A stretch of DNA of 64,000 bases. Origin: CAYMWF01 sp964394085 [NCBI: uncultured Gemmatimonadota bacterium] (GTDB taxonomy: Bacteria > GCA-2686955 > CAYMWF01). The notes beneath the pieces were generated by a model. It was not told where the DNA came from. It worked only from the letters and a program-made list of their open reading frames with translations, and did no database searches. The position numbers and the translations under genes were made by a program. Below are positions 52,708 through 61,762 of this stretch, piece by piece. The stretch spans positions 1 to 64,000 of the forward strand of contig CAYMWF010000025.1 of NCBI GenBank assembly GCA_964394085.1. Direction: 5' to 3'. The first letter of the stretch is position 1, and each line of letters opens with the position of its first letter.

Positions 52708-53994
52708 TTACCGGAAATAATCTCCCGTGATCAAGCCCGACCGAAGCGTCCGCGTCGCTTCCAGAAATCGATCGATCTTCTCCCTGTCTCCAAGATGCAC
52801 CGCTTTCCCCGCAATCTCATCGCAGTACCCGCACTCTTCGCAGACACGATCGCACCTGTTTGTCAGAAAATAAGAAGTAAAATCGTCCAGGGCTCTGTTA
52901 TCCACAGAAACGAAGCCGGGCGCGTGAAGATATGTTTCAAGCCACCGGAAAAAATCGCGGTACGCGGAAAAAGGCGAATTGGAAAGCACCCGCACCAGGT
53001 TTTTCTGCTCGGGATTCGGAAACAGGCTCGAAGGAAAAAAAGAAACCGAAGTAAAGAGCGCTTTCAGTACAGGGGGAGGTATCCGCAGGAGCAGCGCCAG
53101 CCGTTTTTTGAACCGTTCTGCGTTTTCCGACTGCTGCTTGTTGGAGTTGAAGTCTGTATCGACCAGATCCAGCAGGTTCCCGTCATATTTCCGCGCCGAA
53201 TACGCCCGGATCGTCGACTCGATCCATGAAGACGGATAGGTTCTGCCGCTCAATTTGAACCGCTGGAAACCGGCGCTTTCGTAAAGATGCAGGTCCTCCG
53301 GTCTTACAACCGGCATCTTGATGAACTGGGACGGATCATTCAGAAAAATATCGCTGCAGAGGTAGTTGCAGTAGTTGAACAGCGCAGTGTTATCGAGATC
53401 GGTCTCTCCCATCTGGGAGTAGTGGTAGGCCCTGTAGGGACACCTGTAGAGGCAGCGCTCGTTCAGGAGGAGCCGGAGACCGACATCCCTCTCCCTGGCA
53501 AGCTCCTCCAGGATTTTGAAGTCCCTGTTCGCGTGCACATCCAGAGTGATCTCCAGAACCCCGTGACGTTTCCAGAGTTCAACCTCGCGGGGGGTTCCCA
53601 CCCCGGCTATGACCGAAACCTTCAATCCGATGCCCGGCGCGGACGTTCGAACCATATCCGCAAGCAGCGGATTCGCCACGGTTATAAAGTCGACGCCGAT
53701 TTCACCGAGCCGCGCGAGATGCCTGTCGAGCCGTTTTCTGAAGTCCGTGGAGTGCTCCCGCCCGCCCAGGACGGGGCTGTTCATCAGGTAGGTAAAAGTC
53801 CATCCGCGTTCATGGACGGAAGCTATGAACGAGGCCATCCTGCGGCGGCTTGCTTTCGGAAGCATATATTTAGGCCTGCCGCTCGCGTAGGGAGATACAT
53901 CCTCCACCCCGTAGATGTCGGTGATCTCGGGAATATCCGTAAGTCTTCCGGGTAAAACAGGATCCCAGTTCCCCGGCACCGAAAATTCCATCAT
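52708..53994 (-). CDS. Divergent U32-family protein with four-Cys motif
   Basis: 428 aa with a TIM-barrel-like pattern (IGVDFITVANPLLADMVRTS, VSVIAGVGTPREVELWKRHG, EITLDVHANRDFKILEELAR) as in peptidase U32 proteins. The Cys set is C181 and C185 (LNERCLYRCPYRAYH) and C209 and C213 (FNYCNYLC), not the seven-residue spacing of UbiU. A further Cys cluster closes the protein (TNRCDRVCEECGYC). A Fe-S cluster is very likely; proteolysis is not. It overlaps the upstream anchored protein by ATGA. Confidence 0.8.
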   Translation of the reverse strand: MMEFSVPGNWDPVLPGRLTDIPEITDIYGVEDVSPYASGRPKYMLPKASRRRMASFIASVHERGWTFTYLMNSPVLGGREHSTDFRKRLDRHLARLGEIGVDFITVANPLLADMVRTSAPGIGLKVSVIAGVGTPREVELWKRHGVLEITLDVHANRDFKILEELARERDVGLRLLLNERCLYRCPYRAYHYSQMGETDLDNTALFNYCNYLCSDIFLNDPSQFIKMPVVRPEDLHLYESAGFQRFKLSGRTYPSSWIESTIRAYSARKYDGNLLDLVDTDFNSNKQQSENAERFKKRLALLLRIPPPVLKALFTSVSFFPSSLFPNPEQKNLVRVLSNSPFSAYRDFFRWLETYLHAPGFVSVDNRALDDFTSYFLTNRCDRVCEECGYCDEIAGKAVHLGDREKIDRFLEATRTLRSGLITGDYFR

Positions 53995-54533
53995 TTCCCC
54001 TCGATAAGTTCAGGCCGGATTGACGAAACTGCGCTGAGCGGGCTGTCTGCGGCGGGGATAGGTTCGCCATCCGGGAAATACCATTTTTTCACGGCTTCCC
54101 CGACGGTTACGTCGGTTACGGAATAGAACGTCCGGCCGAGACAGACATGTTCCCATGCCGAGACGATATCACGCTTCGGGCACGAGGGGGCGAACGGTAA
54201 TTCACCCGGTGCAACCGGCCGGAACCTGTCCCTGGCGATCAGGCGCCCATCCGCGGTAAAAAATAGCTGGACCCGCCCGGAGGATTCTCCCGGAATTACC
54301 GTCACCCCGTAGTAAAGCCGGCGATCGAGGTACTTTCTCGAACAACCGATTATCGATCCGCCGGGCTCGATTTTCTCGGCAGCTCCGGCAATCTTGCGGG
54401 GCATCTTGTGAAGGGATATTTCTCCGACACGGCCGTCGCCCCCGCGGGACGCAACCAGCCATACGGTCTGAACGGCGATACCGGCGCAGAGCACCGGCAG
54501 CAGGTATTTCCCGGCAGTTTTAAGTGCAGTCAT
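53991..54533 (-). CDS. Membrane-anchored protein of unknown function
   Basis: 180 aa from the ATG at 54533 (AAGGAAGAG just upstream, inside the glycosyltransferase stop). One N-terminal helix (about 8-27, YLLPVLCAGIAVQTVWLVA) anchors a soluble domain with KIEPGGSIIGCSRKYLDRRL, VQLFFTADGRLIARDRFRP and FYSVTDVTVGEAVKKWYFPD. I recognise no family. It is sandwiched between the GT-C enzyme and the U32 gene with overlaps on both sides, so a shared pathway is probable. Confidence 0.7.
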   Translation of the reverse strand: MTALKTAGKYLLPVLCAGIAVQTVWLVASRGGDGRVGEISLHKMPRKIAGAAEKIEPGGSIIGCSRKYLDRRLYYGVTVIPGESSGRVQLFFTADGRLIARDRFRPVAPGELPFAPSCPKRDIVSAWEHVCLGRTFYSVTDVTVGEAVKKWYFPDGEPIPAADSPLSAVSSIRPELIEGK

Positions 54534-54540
54534 CTCTTCC

Positions 54541-57453
54541 TTATCGCCCTGCGGGTGAAGAGCGGATCGACAACCCGGCGAGCCAGATTCCGAGTGGGCG
54601 CTCCGCTTCGTCATTGTACTCCATTTCCGATTCGAGATATAGAAACATTCGATCCGATTTTTCCTCCCGGGCGGGTTCTGCGGGGTCGGCGGATCGCCCG
54701 CACCATCCCGGGGGCAGCTTGAAACTGCATGTCCGGGGCTCACCCGCAGCGAATTTGCAGGTGCCTATCGGACGCTCCGAACCCTGCACGAAAATTTCCA
54801 GATTCTGGGGATGCAGCGACGAGCTCTTTCCCGTTATGTGAAGCACTTTCGGTGCATTCCGCCGCATTTCCATCGCTTCCCGCGGCACCGCAACCACTGT
54901 TCCTTCCGTCAGGAACCTGCCTCGATACTTAAAAACCGTGGAAGGCCATACCCCCTTGATATAGGGATAATCGTTCTCACCGGGTGTGAGCTTGAAAACA
55001 CCTTCTTTCCAGGCTCCGCGGCCGGCTCCCTCCACCGGTCCTTCGAACAGGTGGACCTTCACGTTATTATATTCAGCGGTTTCCACCAGGTCGGCTCCGG
55101 ATTCGAGCCATGCCAGCACGAATTCAGCGCTCCGGCTCGAAAACACCTCCGCGCCGAAAAGCCGATCACGTATATCGATTATCCAGAGGCGATCGAAAAA
55201 AAGACTGGAGAGGGCATCGGTATAAGGGAGGTCGAAATCGCTCAGGACGGCGAAATACTCTCCTTCCCCGGGCAGCGGATGCCAGGCCGGGGCCGCCATC
55301 AGGCCGCGGAAATCCGCTTCCTCCCCGTCGAGCAGGTGGTATATGCCCTGGTGACTGTAGAAAAAAATGGGCAACACCGCTACTGCGTCTCCGTCCCGAA
55401 GACCGTTTCGAACATGGTTGCAGGCGCCCCTGATATCCGACTTTACGGGAGCATCGAGCAGGGAGACGAGCCAGTTCCCGTTAAGGGCCAGGAGCAGGAT
55501 TACAACCCCCGCGGAGGTGATTCGGGTTAACAGTGTTTTCGGACCGGAGCGGATAATCCCGTGTCCCGGACCTTCCCTGCTTTCTTGAGGCCTGCTCCGT
55601 GATATTCCGTCTCTTGCTGTTTTGAAGGTGTCCACGACCCAGGCCGCCAGGATGAGATGAAGGTAGGGAAGCATGTCCAGAGAATGACGGATCTCGTTGC
55701 TGGCGAGACCTTTGTTGTGGAAGTGAGTCATTTTCCAGTAGACCAGGTTCATGCCGGCGCAGACCAGCAGGGGAGGAAACACGAGAAGAAAGAGGCGGCG
55801 GCGGGTTCGAAAGACGTGATAAAAGGCTGCGGCCGATATGGGAAGCAGTATAAACAATGGCCAGACCGTCTCGCTTCCGCTGCCGAAAAAGAGCCCCAGA
55901 ATTGCCCGTCCCTCGAACGGCGTGGCGGGTCGCTTGATATCCCTCTCGCAGGAATGGATATACTGCTGAACCCGGTTCGTTTCGGCGAACATGGGGAACC
56001 AGGCGAGGATGATGACCAAAAGGAGCGCGGAGGCGGCCGCCACCCGGATCCATCGATTCCTTCGCGCAGGATCGCCGCGGGAATCGAAAAGATTGATCGC
56101 CGTATAGCAGAAACCGGCGACGATGATCCCGACGCCGAAATAGTGGGTATAGAAGAGGAGGGCTCCGCTGACGAGGTAGCCGGCAAGATGCCTGGACCGC
56201 CCTGATTCTCCTGCGGAATAGAGAAAATAGTAGTTGGCCAGCGAGAAAAGAGCCATCCATGTGTATGGAGTAAGATCCCGCGAATACCACACGTGCAGGG
56301 GAGCGACAGCCAGCAGGAGAATAGCGAGGAGCGCTTCGTTCCTGCCTGCAATCCTCTTCCCGAAAAAGAAGAGGAGGGGCAGCGTCCCCAGGCCGGCGAG
56401 AGCCGAAAAAAGTCTTCCTGCCGCGAGAGAGGAACCGGTGATCTTCGACCATAAATAAAGGATGCCGTGATAGAGGGGCTGGTGCCCCTGGTCGATGCCC
56501 ACCCTGCTGAAAAAACTCCAGAAAAGAGACGGGGCGGCGGAACCTCCCAGGAGGTAGGTCGCTTCGAGGTGTTCGAGAGATTCGGCATCGAGGTGGAGGA
56601 GACGCAGCAGCGCGGCAGCCAGGATTATCCCGATCGCCGCGGCGGCGGCCGGCAGCCCGCTGCGTCCGGAAGAGGCGACATCCTCCCGCCGCAGCGGATC
56701 AACCCGATCGTCATCCGCTGCATACCCCCCTGCGGTCTCGGTCGAAATACCGCGGAATCGGAAATGGAGAAAGATATTAATCGCGATCAGAATGCCGCCT
56801 GAAAGAAAAATCAGAGCCAGAAACGGCACGAATCTCCGGAAAGGAGCGAAGGGATCACCACCGGGGAGAGAGAGCCCCTCCCCTACTTCCCATGTCCTGA
56901 TTTTCCTGTAATGCAGTCTTGCGGGACTCGATGAAACCGAAACTGAAGCGGGGGATGATTTCCCGGGCCGGACCTTCTCTCCGGAGATTTCGGCGCTCCG
57001 GCCCGGTTCGAAAAACTTCTCTTTCGAGGGGATCTGCAACGGTGCACCATTCGAAGAAAGAGGTCTCATCCGGATGTCGGCATTTTCGAAACCTTCGGTT
57101 GACAGGCGCAGGGGCGCACCTTCGAAGCTCCCGTAAAAATCTCCATCGGAGATACCGCCGGATCCGTCCGCATCCAGGGTGGCGAAAATGTAAATATCGA
57201 GCGCTACCGGCAGGTTGCGCAGAACATAAGGACCTTCGTGGGGCAGGAATGTGCCGCCGAGACGCTTTCCGGCGGGGAAGCCCGTATCCGTGATCCCATC
57301 GAATACGGCTATGTGGATCGTCCCCGGCGCCGGGCATAACACTATCCCCGCGATGTAGCCGCGGGGGGAAGTCACCAGAAATAACGAGAGAAGAATCCCG
57401 GCGGCGATTACGACGGGAATCGACAATTGAAAGATTTTCTTTCGGGACCGCAC
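54541..57453 (-). CDS. Large GT-C (PMT/ArnT-like) membrane glycosyltransferase
   Basis: 970 aa from GTG 57453 (GAGGA about 7 nt upstream); the open frame extends to 57498. An N-terminal helix is followed by a periplasmic part with a CNA-B/EF-type loop (DADGSGGISDGDF), and then about ten membrane helices. The GT-39-like first loop holds LDAESLEHLEATYLLGG and GHQPLYHGILYLW; further on are APLHVWYSRDLTPYTWMALF and a C-terminal beta-rich domain. It would transfer sugar from a lipid carrier to a periplasmic acceptor. Confidence 0.82.
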   Translation of the reverse strand: MRSRKKIFQLSIPVVIAAGILLSLFLVTSPRGYIAGIVLCPAPGTIHIAVFDGITDTGFPAGKRLGGTFLPHEGPYVLRNLPVALDIYIFATLDADGSGGISDGDFYGSFEGAPLRLSTEGFENADIRMRPLSSNGAPLQIPSKEKFFEPGRSAEISGEKVRPGKSSPASVSVSSSPARLHYRKIRTWEVGEGLSLPGGDPFAPFRRFVPFLALIFLSGGILIAINIFLHFRFRGISTETAGGYAADDDRVDPLRREDVASSGRSGLPAAAAAIGIILAAALLRLLHLDAESLEHLEATYLLGGSAAPSLFWSFFSRVGIDQGHQPLYHGILYLWSKITGSSLAAGRLFSALAGLGTLPLLFFFGKRIAGRNEALLAILLLAVAPLHVWYSRDLTPYTWMALFSLANYYFLYSAGESGRSRHLAGYLVSGALLFYTHYFGVGIIVAGFCYTAINLFDSRGDPARRNRWIRVAAASALLLVIILAWFPMFAETNRVQQYIHSCERDIKRPATPFEGRAILGLFFGSGSETVWPLFILLPISAAAFYHVFRTRRRLFLLVFPPLLVCAGMNLVYWKMTHFHNKGLASNEIRHSLDMLPYLHLILAAWVVDTFKTARDGISRSRPQESREGPGHGIIRSGPKTLLTRITSAGVVILLLALNGNWLVSLLDAPVKSDIRGACNHVRNGLRDGDAVAVLPIFFYSHQGIYHLLDGEEADFRGLMAAPAWHPLPGEGEYFAVLSDFDLPYTDALSSLFFDRLWIIDIRDRLFGAEVFSSRSAEFVLAWLESGADLVETAEYNNVKVHLFEGPVEGAGRGAWKEGVFKLTPGENDYPYIKGVWPSTVFKYRGRFLTEGTVVAVPREAMEMRRNAPKVLHITGKSSSLHPQNLEIFVQGSERPIGTCKFAAGEPRTCSFKLPPGWCGRSADPAEPAREEKSDRMFLYLESEMEYNDEAERPLGIWLAGLSIRSSPAGR

Positions 57454-57712
57454 AATGGTTTCCTCGGTGGGAGCAAAGAGTGCGTTTTGCTGCCGCACCC
57501 GGGAAAGTTAGCATACCGGACCGTGTCTGGACAAGCGGCCAGTGCCCTGTCAAGCATCAAATGACACCTGTCTCTTCCGTAAGACCGGATCGTTTCGTTT
57601 TTCCGGAGCCTTTCCTGTTTTTTCTTTACACTTTACTTCGTCCGATAGTATCGTTTCGCGCGCTTCAGGTCGGGACCAACCCGGCGACTCACCGGCTCAG
57701 ACTGGCGGTACA

Positions 57713-58552
57713 TTGGAACGGACGATTCAAATAATCCACGCAGACAACCTTGCCGGCAGGCTGGATGGTTTCGAGAGAGTATACCTCGGCTCCGAATTCT
57801 GCCAGCGGCTTCTGCCATCCATACCGGACCTGGATTACGCCATCGGTCTATGTAGTGAACGCGACACAGGTTTCACTCTCAATACCCCGTATCTCACTCA
57901 AACCGGCCTGGAACAGGCTGTGGCCTCCCTAGAATTCCTCGCCTCGAAGCTGCCCGGTGCGGAAGTGGTCTTCAATGACTGGGGGATCCTCGACAGGATC
58001 ATCGATCTGGGGCTTTCTCCCGTCCTGGGGCGCCTCCTGCACAAGCAGAAGCGGGGCCCCGAGATCATGAACCTCGAACAACAGTATCCGCCGGCGCTCT
58101 GGGAGGAGATGAAAAAGTCCGGATTGAACGAAGAATCGCTCCTTTTCCTCACGGGCAGCAAGGTCCGGAGGGCGGAAATGGATATACTGCCCCAGGGGAT
58201 ATCCACCGAGCTGCCTTCGGCCTTTGAAGGCAAATTCAGCTTTTCACTCCATTATCCGTATGCTTTCGTTGCGACGACCCGTCTCTGCTACCAGGCCAAC
58301 ATACCCCGGTTCCGCGCCGGAGACCCTTTCTGGATCTATCCGTGCGAAAAAGAATGCGAGACGATATCATACCAGCTGTCCCATAGAACCATGCCGGTGC
58401 CGCTCGTACTGAACGGCAACACGATTTTCGTCGAGCGCTCGATCGAGGAAGCCGGCGACCTTCCGCCGGAAATCGACCGTCTCGTTTTCTCTCCGACGCC
58501 CGGAGGAGCTGCTCCCGGTCCCGAAGGCAAAATGGAATCCGCACGAAGATGA
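57713..58552 (+). CDS. UbiV-like iron-sulfur partner protein, copy A
   Basis: 279 aa from a TTG at 57713 (GGCGG upstream); longer reading frames to 57542 lack family likeness. The protein follows UbiV closely in outline: VYLGSEFC (C30), FTLNTPYL, VVFNDWGILDRI, LHYPYAFVATTRLC (C192), then PCEKEC (C211, C215) and LVLNGNTIF. The four Cys match the 4Fe-4S ligands of E. coli UbiV in order, and the last two have the same spacing. The ATGA overlap with the next U32 gene mirrors ubiU-ubiV coupling. Substrate unknown. Confidence 0.82.
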   Translation: MERTIQIIHADNLAGRLDGFERVYLGSEFCQRLLPSIPDLDYAIGLCSERDTGFTLNTPYLTQTGLEQAVASLEFLASKLPGAEVVFNDWGILDRIIDLGLSPVLGRLLHKQKRGPEIMNLEQQYPPALWEEMKKSGLNEESLLFLTGSKVRRAEMDILPQGISTELPSAFEGKFSFSLHYPYAFVATTRLCYQANIPRFRAGDPFWIYPCEKECETISYQLSHRTMPVPLVLNGNTIFVERSIEEAGDLPPEIDRLVFSPTPGGAAPGPEGKMESARR

Positions 58553-59679
58553 AAACCGAAGCACCAAATAAAAATAACGAGCGCATGAGTATTCTCGCTC
58601 CCATCGCCCGCCTCGAGGACGTAACGGCCGCGGCGGACGGCGGGGCGGACGAATGCTATTGCGGTTTACATCTTATCGAATGGGAGAAAGAGCACGGAGA
58701 TCTTTATTACGGCACCAACAGAAGCGATTTCTATCACCAGAATTTTCTATCGGTCGATGATCTGGCGGCGGCGACTGCGGAAGCTCACAGGAGGTCGCTG
58801 CCTGTTTTCCTGACGATGAACGTCCCGTATCCGGCCGACCAGCTCGTTCTCGTCGAACGGCAGATCGAAATCGCCGTCGAAGCGGGAGTGGATGCGGTCA
58901 TCCTGGGCGACGCCGGGTTGATTCAATGGATCAGGAGACGCGGAATCGACGTGGAGCTCCATATCAGCTGCGACATGACGAGCGTCAACACCGGGGCGCT
59001 CGATTTCTTCGCCCGGTTCGGAGTCACCCGCGTTGTGCTGCCGAGACATATGACCCTTTCGGAAATCGCCCACCTCCAGGCCCATGCCGATCGGATAGGA
59101 ACCCTTTCTCTCGAAATATTCGTCATCAACGGAAACTGCATCAACCTCGACGGCATGTGCGGGTTTCATCACGGAGTCGTGGGATACCTGGAGCATCCTT
59201 TATCGAAAGTCGTCGGCATACGCACCATGAACTGGGGATTTTCCCTGCTGCCGGCGGCAAGCAGGGAACCGCTGATAAGGATGTTCGGGCATCGATATCC
59301 GTGTTGTCAGAAGTACGCCGTAACCGAAATACCCGCCGGCAGGGAAGATCCCGGCGGCGAGCCGGTCCTTCACAAAGCTCCCGGTGAAGAAGCCCCGACG
59401 GTTTCGGAACTTCTGGACCGGCAGTTCCTTCGCCACATGTGCGGCGCCTGCGCCCTGTTCGACTTGAAGCTTGCCGGTGTACGGCATGCAAAAATCATCG
59501 GCCGCGAAAACTTCGGAAAGCGTAAAGCCCGTGATCTCGAGTTCATCAGGCGGCTCCTGGATCTGCTCGAGCAGAATCCGGAAATCGAGCGGACGGTCTA
59601 TACGGACAAGGCGAAATCTCTTTACAAAACCACGTACGGCAGAGAATGCTCACCGTCGAGCTGCTTTTATCCATCATGA
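58549..59679 (+). CDS. UbiU-like U32-family protein, copy A
   Basis: 376 aa. N-terminal barrel start (ILAPIARLEDVTAAADGGAD, ECYCGL), then ISCDMTSVNTGALDFFARFG and RVVLPRHMTLSEI, and the paired Cys NGNCINLDGMC (C197, C204; same seven-residue step as in UbiU). Further Cys follow as PCC and CGAC, and the protein ends GRECSPSSCFYP. It shares the CGAC...KIIGR...YP tail with copy B. Coupled to the UbiV-like gene before and the radical SAM-like gene after, both by ATGA. Confidence 0.85.
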   Translation: MKTEAPNKNNERMSILAPIARLEDVTAAADGGADECYCGLHLIEWEKEHGDLYYGTNRSDFYHQNFLSVDDLAAATAEAHRRSLPVFLTMNVPYPADQLVLVERQIEIAVEAGVDAVILGDAGLIQWIRRRGIDVELHISCDMTSVNTGALDFFARFGVTRVVLPRHMTLSEIAHLQAHADRIGTLSLEIFVINGNCINLDGMCGFHHGVVGYLEHPLSKVVGIRTMNWGFSLLPAASREPLIRMFGHRYPCCQKYAVTEIPAGREDPGGEPVLHKAPGEEAPTVSELLDRQFLRHMCGACALFDLKLAGVRHAKIIGRENFGKRKARDLEFIRRLLDLLEQNPEIERTVYTDKAKSLYKTTYGRECSPSSCFYPS

Positions 59680-60830
59680 AGAATAACGGTGATATTCCAC
59701 CCTTCGAACCTCCCGCTTTCACTAAGCTGGCGCTTCTCTGCCGCGGCGTTGCGGTGCGGCCGCATTCTATAGCCCTCCGCAGCAGCGAATTTGACGAAGA
59801 AAGAACCGGCTCATTCGTATCGATCATCCTCGGAGGAGGCATTCCGGTGCGAGCTCCGGCCGACCCGGTTCCGTCCCGATCAGCGGATTTCCGGCTGGTC
59901 GAAACAGGAGAAAGTGCTGAACTGTTCGACGGTGAAAAAACGGTTCCGGGCGCGGAGATACTCCCCGTTCCCGGCTGGGAGTCGCAAAAAACCACCGCCG
60001 GCAGCAGGATGGGCGGAATTGCGGAACTGGACGGCACGGTTCTGCGCCTGGGTAAAGAGAGCTCCTGTTACCTCGAAGGGGATGAACGGTGCGGTTTCTG
60101 CACAAAACAAAACATCAGGCGGAATTATGCATATTCCTGTTTAACCGAAACCGCCTCAACCGCATGCAGAGAATCGAATGTACGAAGCGTCGAACTCGAT
60201 CCCGGGTGCGTCGAAATCGGCTTCATCCGCGATCTGGTCGAAGCGACGGTTTCCGGGCTGTTCGATCTGACAGGGCTTCCTGTTGGAATCCGCCTGCAGG
60301 TTCCGCCGGACATCGAGCTCCTGAAGCTGATACGCCGATCGGGTGTTAAACGGTTGACACTGGCAATGCCGCTTTTCGGAAGAGAATCACGAAAACGGTA
60401 TACACCGGGAAAAGCCGCCCGCTTCGATCGAGACGAATATCTGGAGGCGCTGGCCCTCGCCGCGCCGCTTTTCGAAAACGTTTTCTGCGAAATATCAGCC
60501 GGCCTCGAACCGCTCGAGGATACGAAAAATGCAATCAGCCGTATTTCCGGTTCCGGCGCCGTGCCGTCGCTGACGGTTTTTTTCCCTGAACCCGGCACAC
60601 CGCTCGAAACATTTCCCGCGCCCGCAAGGCTTTCGCTCCTTCCCCTGTGCCGCGGGCTGGCGGAGTCGACGTTTCAGCAGAGATCTCCGACAGACTCCGT
60701 GAAAGGAATCTTGAAGGGATCGGCGCTCCTGCCCGAAGAGTGCCTTTCAACCCGGAGAAGGCGCATCGCCGCACCATTCCGGAAAATCGGTCGATGGCTC
60801 GGCGCCGGTAAATCTGAGAAGCGGAAATGA
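59676..60830 (+). CDS. Atypical radical SAM-like protein
   Basis: 384 aa from the ATG at 59676, which overlaps the U32 stop. A Cys motif CYLEGDERCGFC (CX7CX2C) lies near residue 135; it departs from CX3CX2C but wider first spacings are known in some radical SAM families. The following barrel-like stretch (GIRLQVPPDIELLKLIRRSG, VKRLTLAMPLFGRESRKRYT, and a late SLTVFFPEPGTPLETF) supports the call. The C-terminal tail is basic. It likely works on the same substrate as the UbiUV-like pair. Confidence 0.65.
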   Translation: MKNNGDIPPFEPPAFTKLALLCRGVAVRPHSIALRSSEFDEERTGSFVSIILGGGIPVRAPADPVPSRSADFRLVETGESAELFDGEKTVPGAEILPVPGWESQKTTAGSRMGGIAELDGTVLRLGKESSCYLEGDERCGFCTKQNIRRNYAYSCLTETASTACRESNVRSVELDPGCVEIGFIRDLVEATVSGLFDLTGLPVGIRLQVPPDIELLKLIRRSGVKRLTLAMPLFGRESRKRYTPGKAARFDRDEYLEALALAAPLFENVFCEISAGLEPLEDTKNAISRISGSGAVPSLTVFFPEPGTPLETFPAPARLSLLPLCRGLAESTFQQRSPTDSVKGILKGSALLPEECLSTRRRRIAAPFRKIGRWLGAGKSEKRK

Positions 60831-60865
60831 ATTCCATTCAGTCAGGCCGGATTGAAGAAGCGGCC

Positions 60866-61762
60866 TCAGGCGGGTTCGTCGAAGAGCACAAGCCTGTCCG
60901 CGGCGCCGGGCAAGTCTTCGAAAACAGGCCCGTGAGTATCCAGAATATCTGAACGGCGAAAGACTGCATTGCCGAAAAGAGTCAATTCTTCGTTAATCGA
61001 CCCGTGGCTGATCCGGAACGACCCCGCTCTGCATTCCCTGTTGCACGGAAAGACTCCCGTGTTGGGCGTTCTCTTCGGGGCGAGAAGATCCCTGACCTGG
61101 CAGAACCTCGTCACCGCCACGGGGATGAACGGATAATAAAGGCTCAACCTGATCCCTCCGCCGGGGGGCGCTCTCCAACCTTCGGGCACGGGGCTGATTT
61201 CCACTCTCCCGGCCCCATGGCTCGTTAAAAACCGCTCCATCCAGGGAAGCGAAACGTTAAGGGATCCGGGTTCGAATCGATCATCCCGGCTCCCGGTCGG
61301 TTCAGGTTCGTCCGGACCGGATGGAATGTGCCTGCACGCCAGGTCCCCGATCCGCGGATCGGTCCTCTGACTGTTCAGGTATCGCCCCAGAACAGGTTCA
61401 ATCGCTTCAAATGAGGAAGCAGCCGTAAACGCTCCCCAGTCGTTGCATATCACTTCCACCGATTCCCCCCGCGCCCCGGCGGCTTCGTCCAGGCGGGAAA
61501 AGGTTTCCGCCAGAAGGGTCAATCCGGATTCCACGAGCATGGCCGGCGAGAGGAGATGGAAGGTCAATCCCGCATCGCGCACTCTCGAAAAAGCTGATGA
61601 GGCGAGTTCTGCGTCCGGCATCAGTTCCGCACAGCTTTCGGCTCCGAAATAGATGCCTGAAACCCGGTCCGGCACGGAAACCTCCGGATCCGAAACGGTT
61701 TTCACGTAGATTTTGACATCGAACTTCTCCGGTGTCGATTCTGATAAGCTGGAGAATTTCAT
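60866..61762 (-). CDS. UbiV-like iron-sulfur partner protein, copy B
   Basis: 298 aa. It aligns by eye with copy A: IYFGAESC (C44), TFHLLSPAMLVESG, VICNDWGAFTA, PVLGRYLNSQ, LSLYYPFIPVAVTRFC (C221), PCNREC (C240, C244), LTLFGNAVF. The Cys spacing after the first (19 and 4 residues between the last three) is identical to copy A. It carries a 15-residue N-terminal extension and a longer middle. Its start overlaps the stop of the U32 copy B gene (ATGA). Convergent with the radical SAM-like gene, 35 nt apart. Confidence 0.82.
   Translation of the reverse strand: MKFSSLSESTPEKFDVKIYVKTVSDPEVSVPDRVSGIYFGAESCAELMPDAELASSAFSRVRDAGLTFHLLSPAMLVESGLTLLAETFSRLDEAAGARGESVEVICNDWGAFTAASSFEAIEPVLGRYLNSQRTDPRIGDLACRHIPSGPDEPEPTGSRDDRFEPGSLNVSLPWMERFLTSHGAGRVEISPVPEGWRAPPGGGIRLSLYYPFIPVAVTRFCQVRDLLAPKRTPNTGVFPCNRECRAGSFRISHGSINEELTLFGNAVFRRSDILDTHGPVFEDLPGAADRLVLFDEPA

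Noticed and set aside
57542-57712. N-terminal extension of the UbiV-like copy A
   Set aside because: The residues are Ser/Phe/Arg-rich without likeness to the family or copy B, and the region is needed as promoter.
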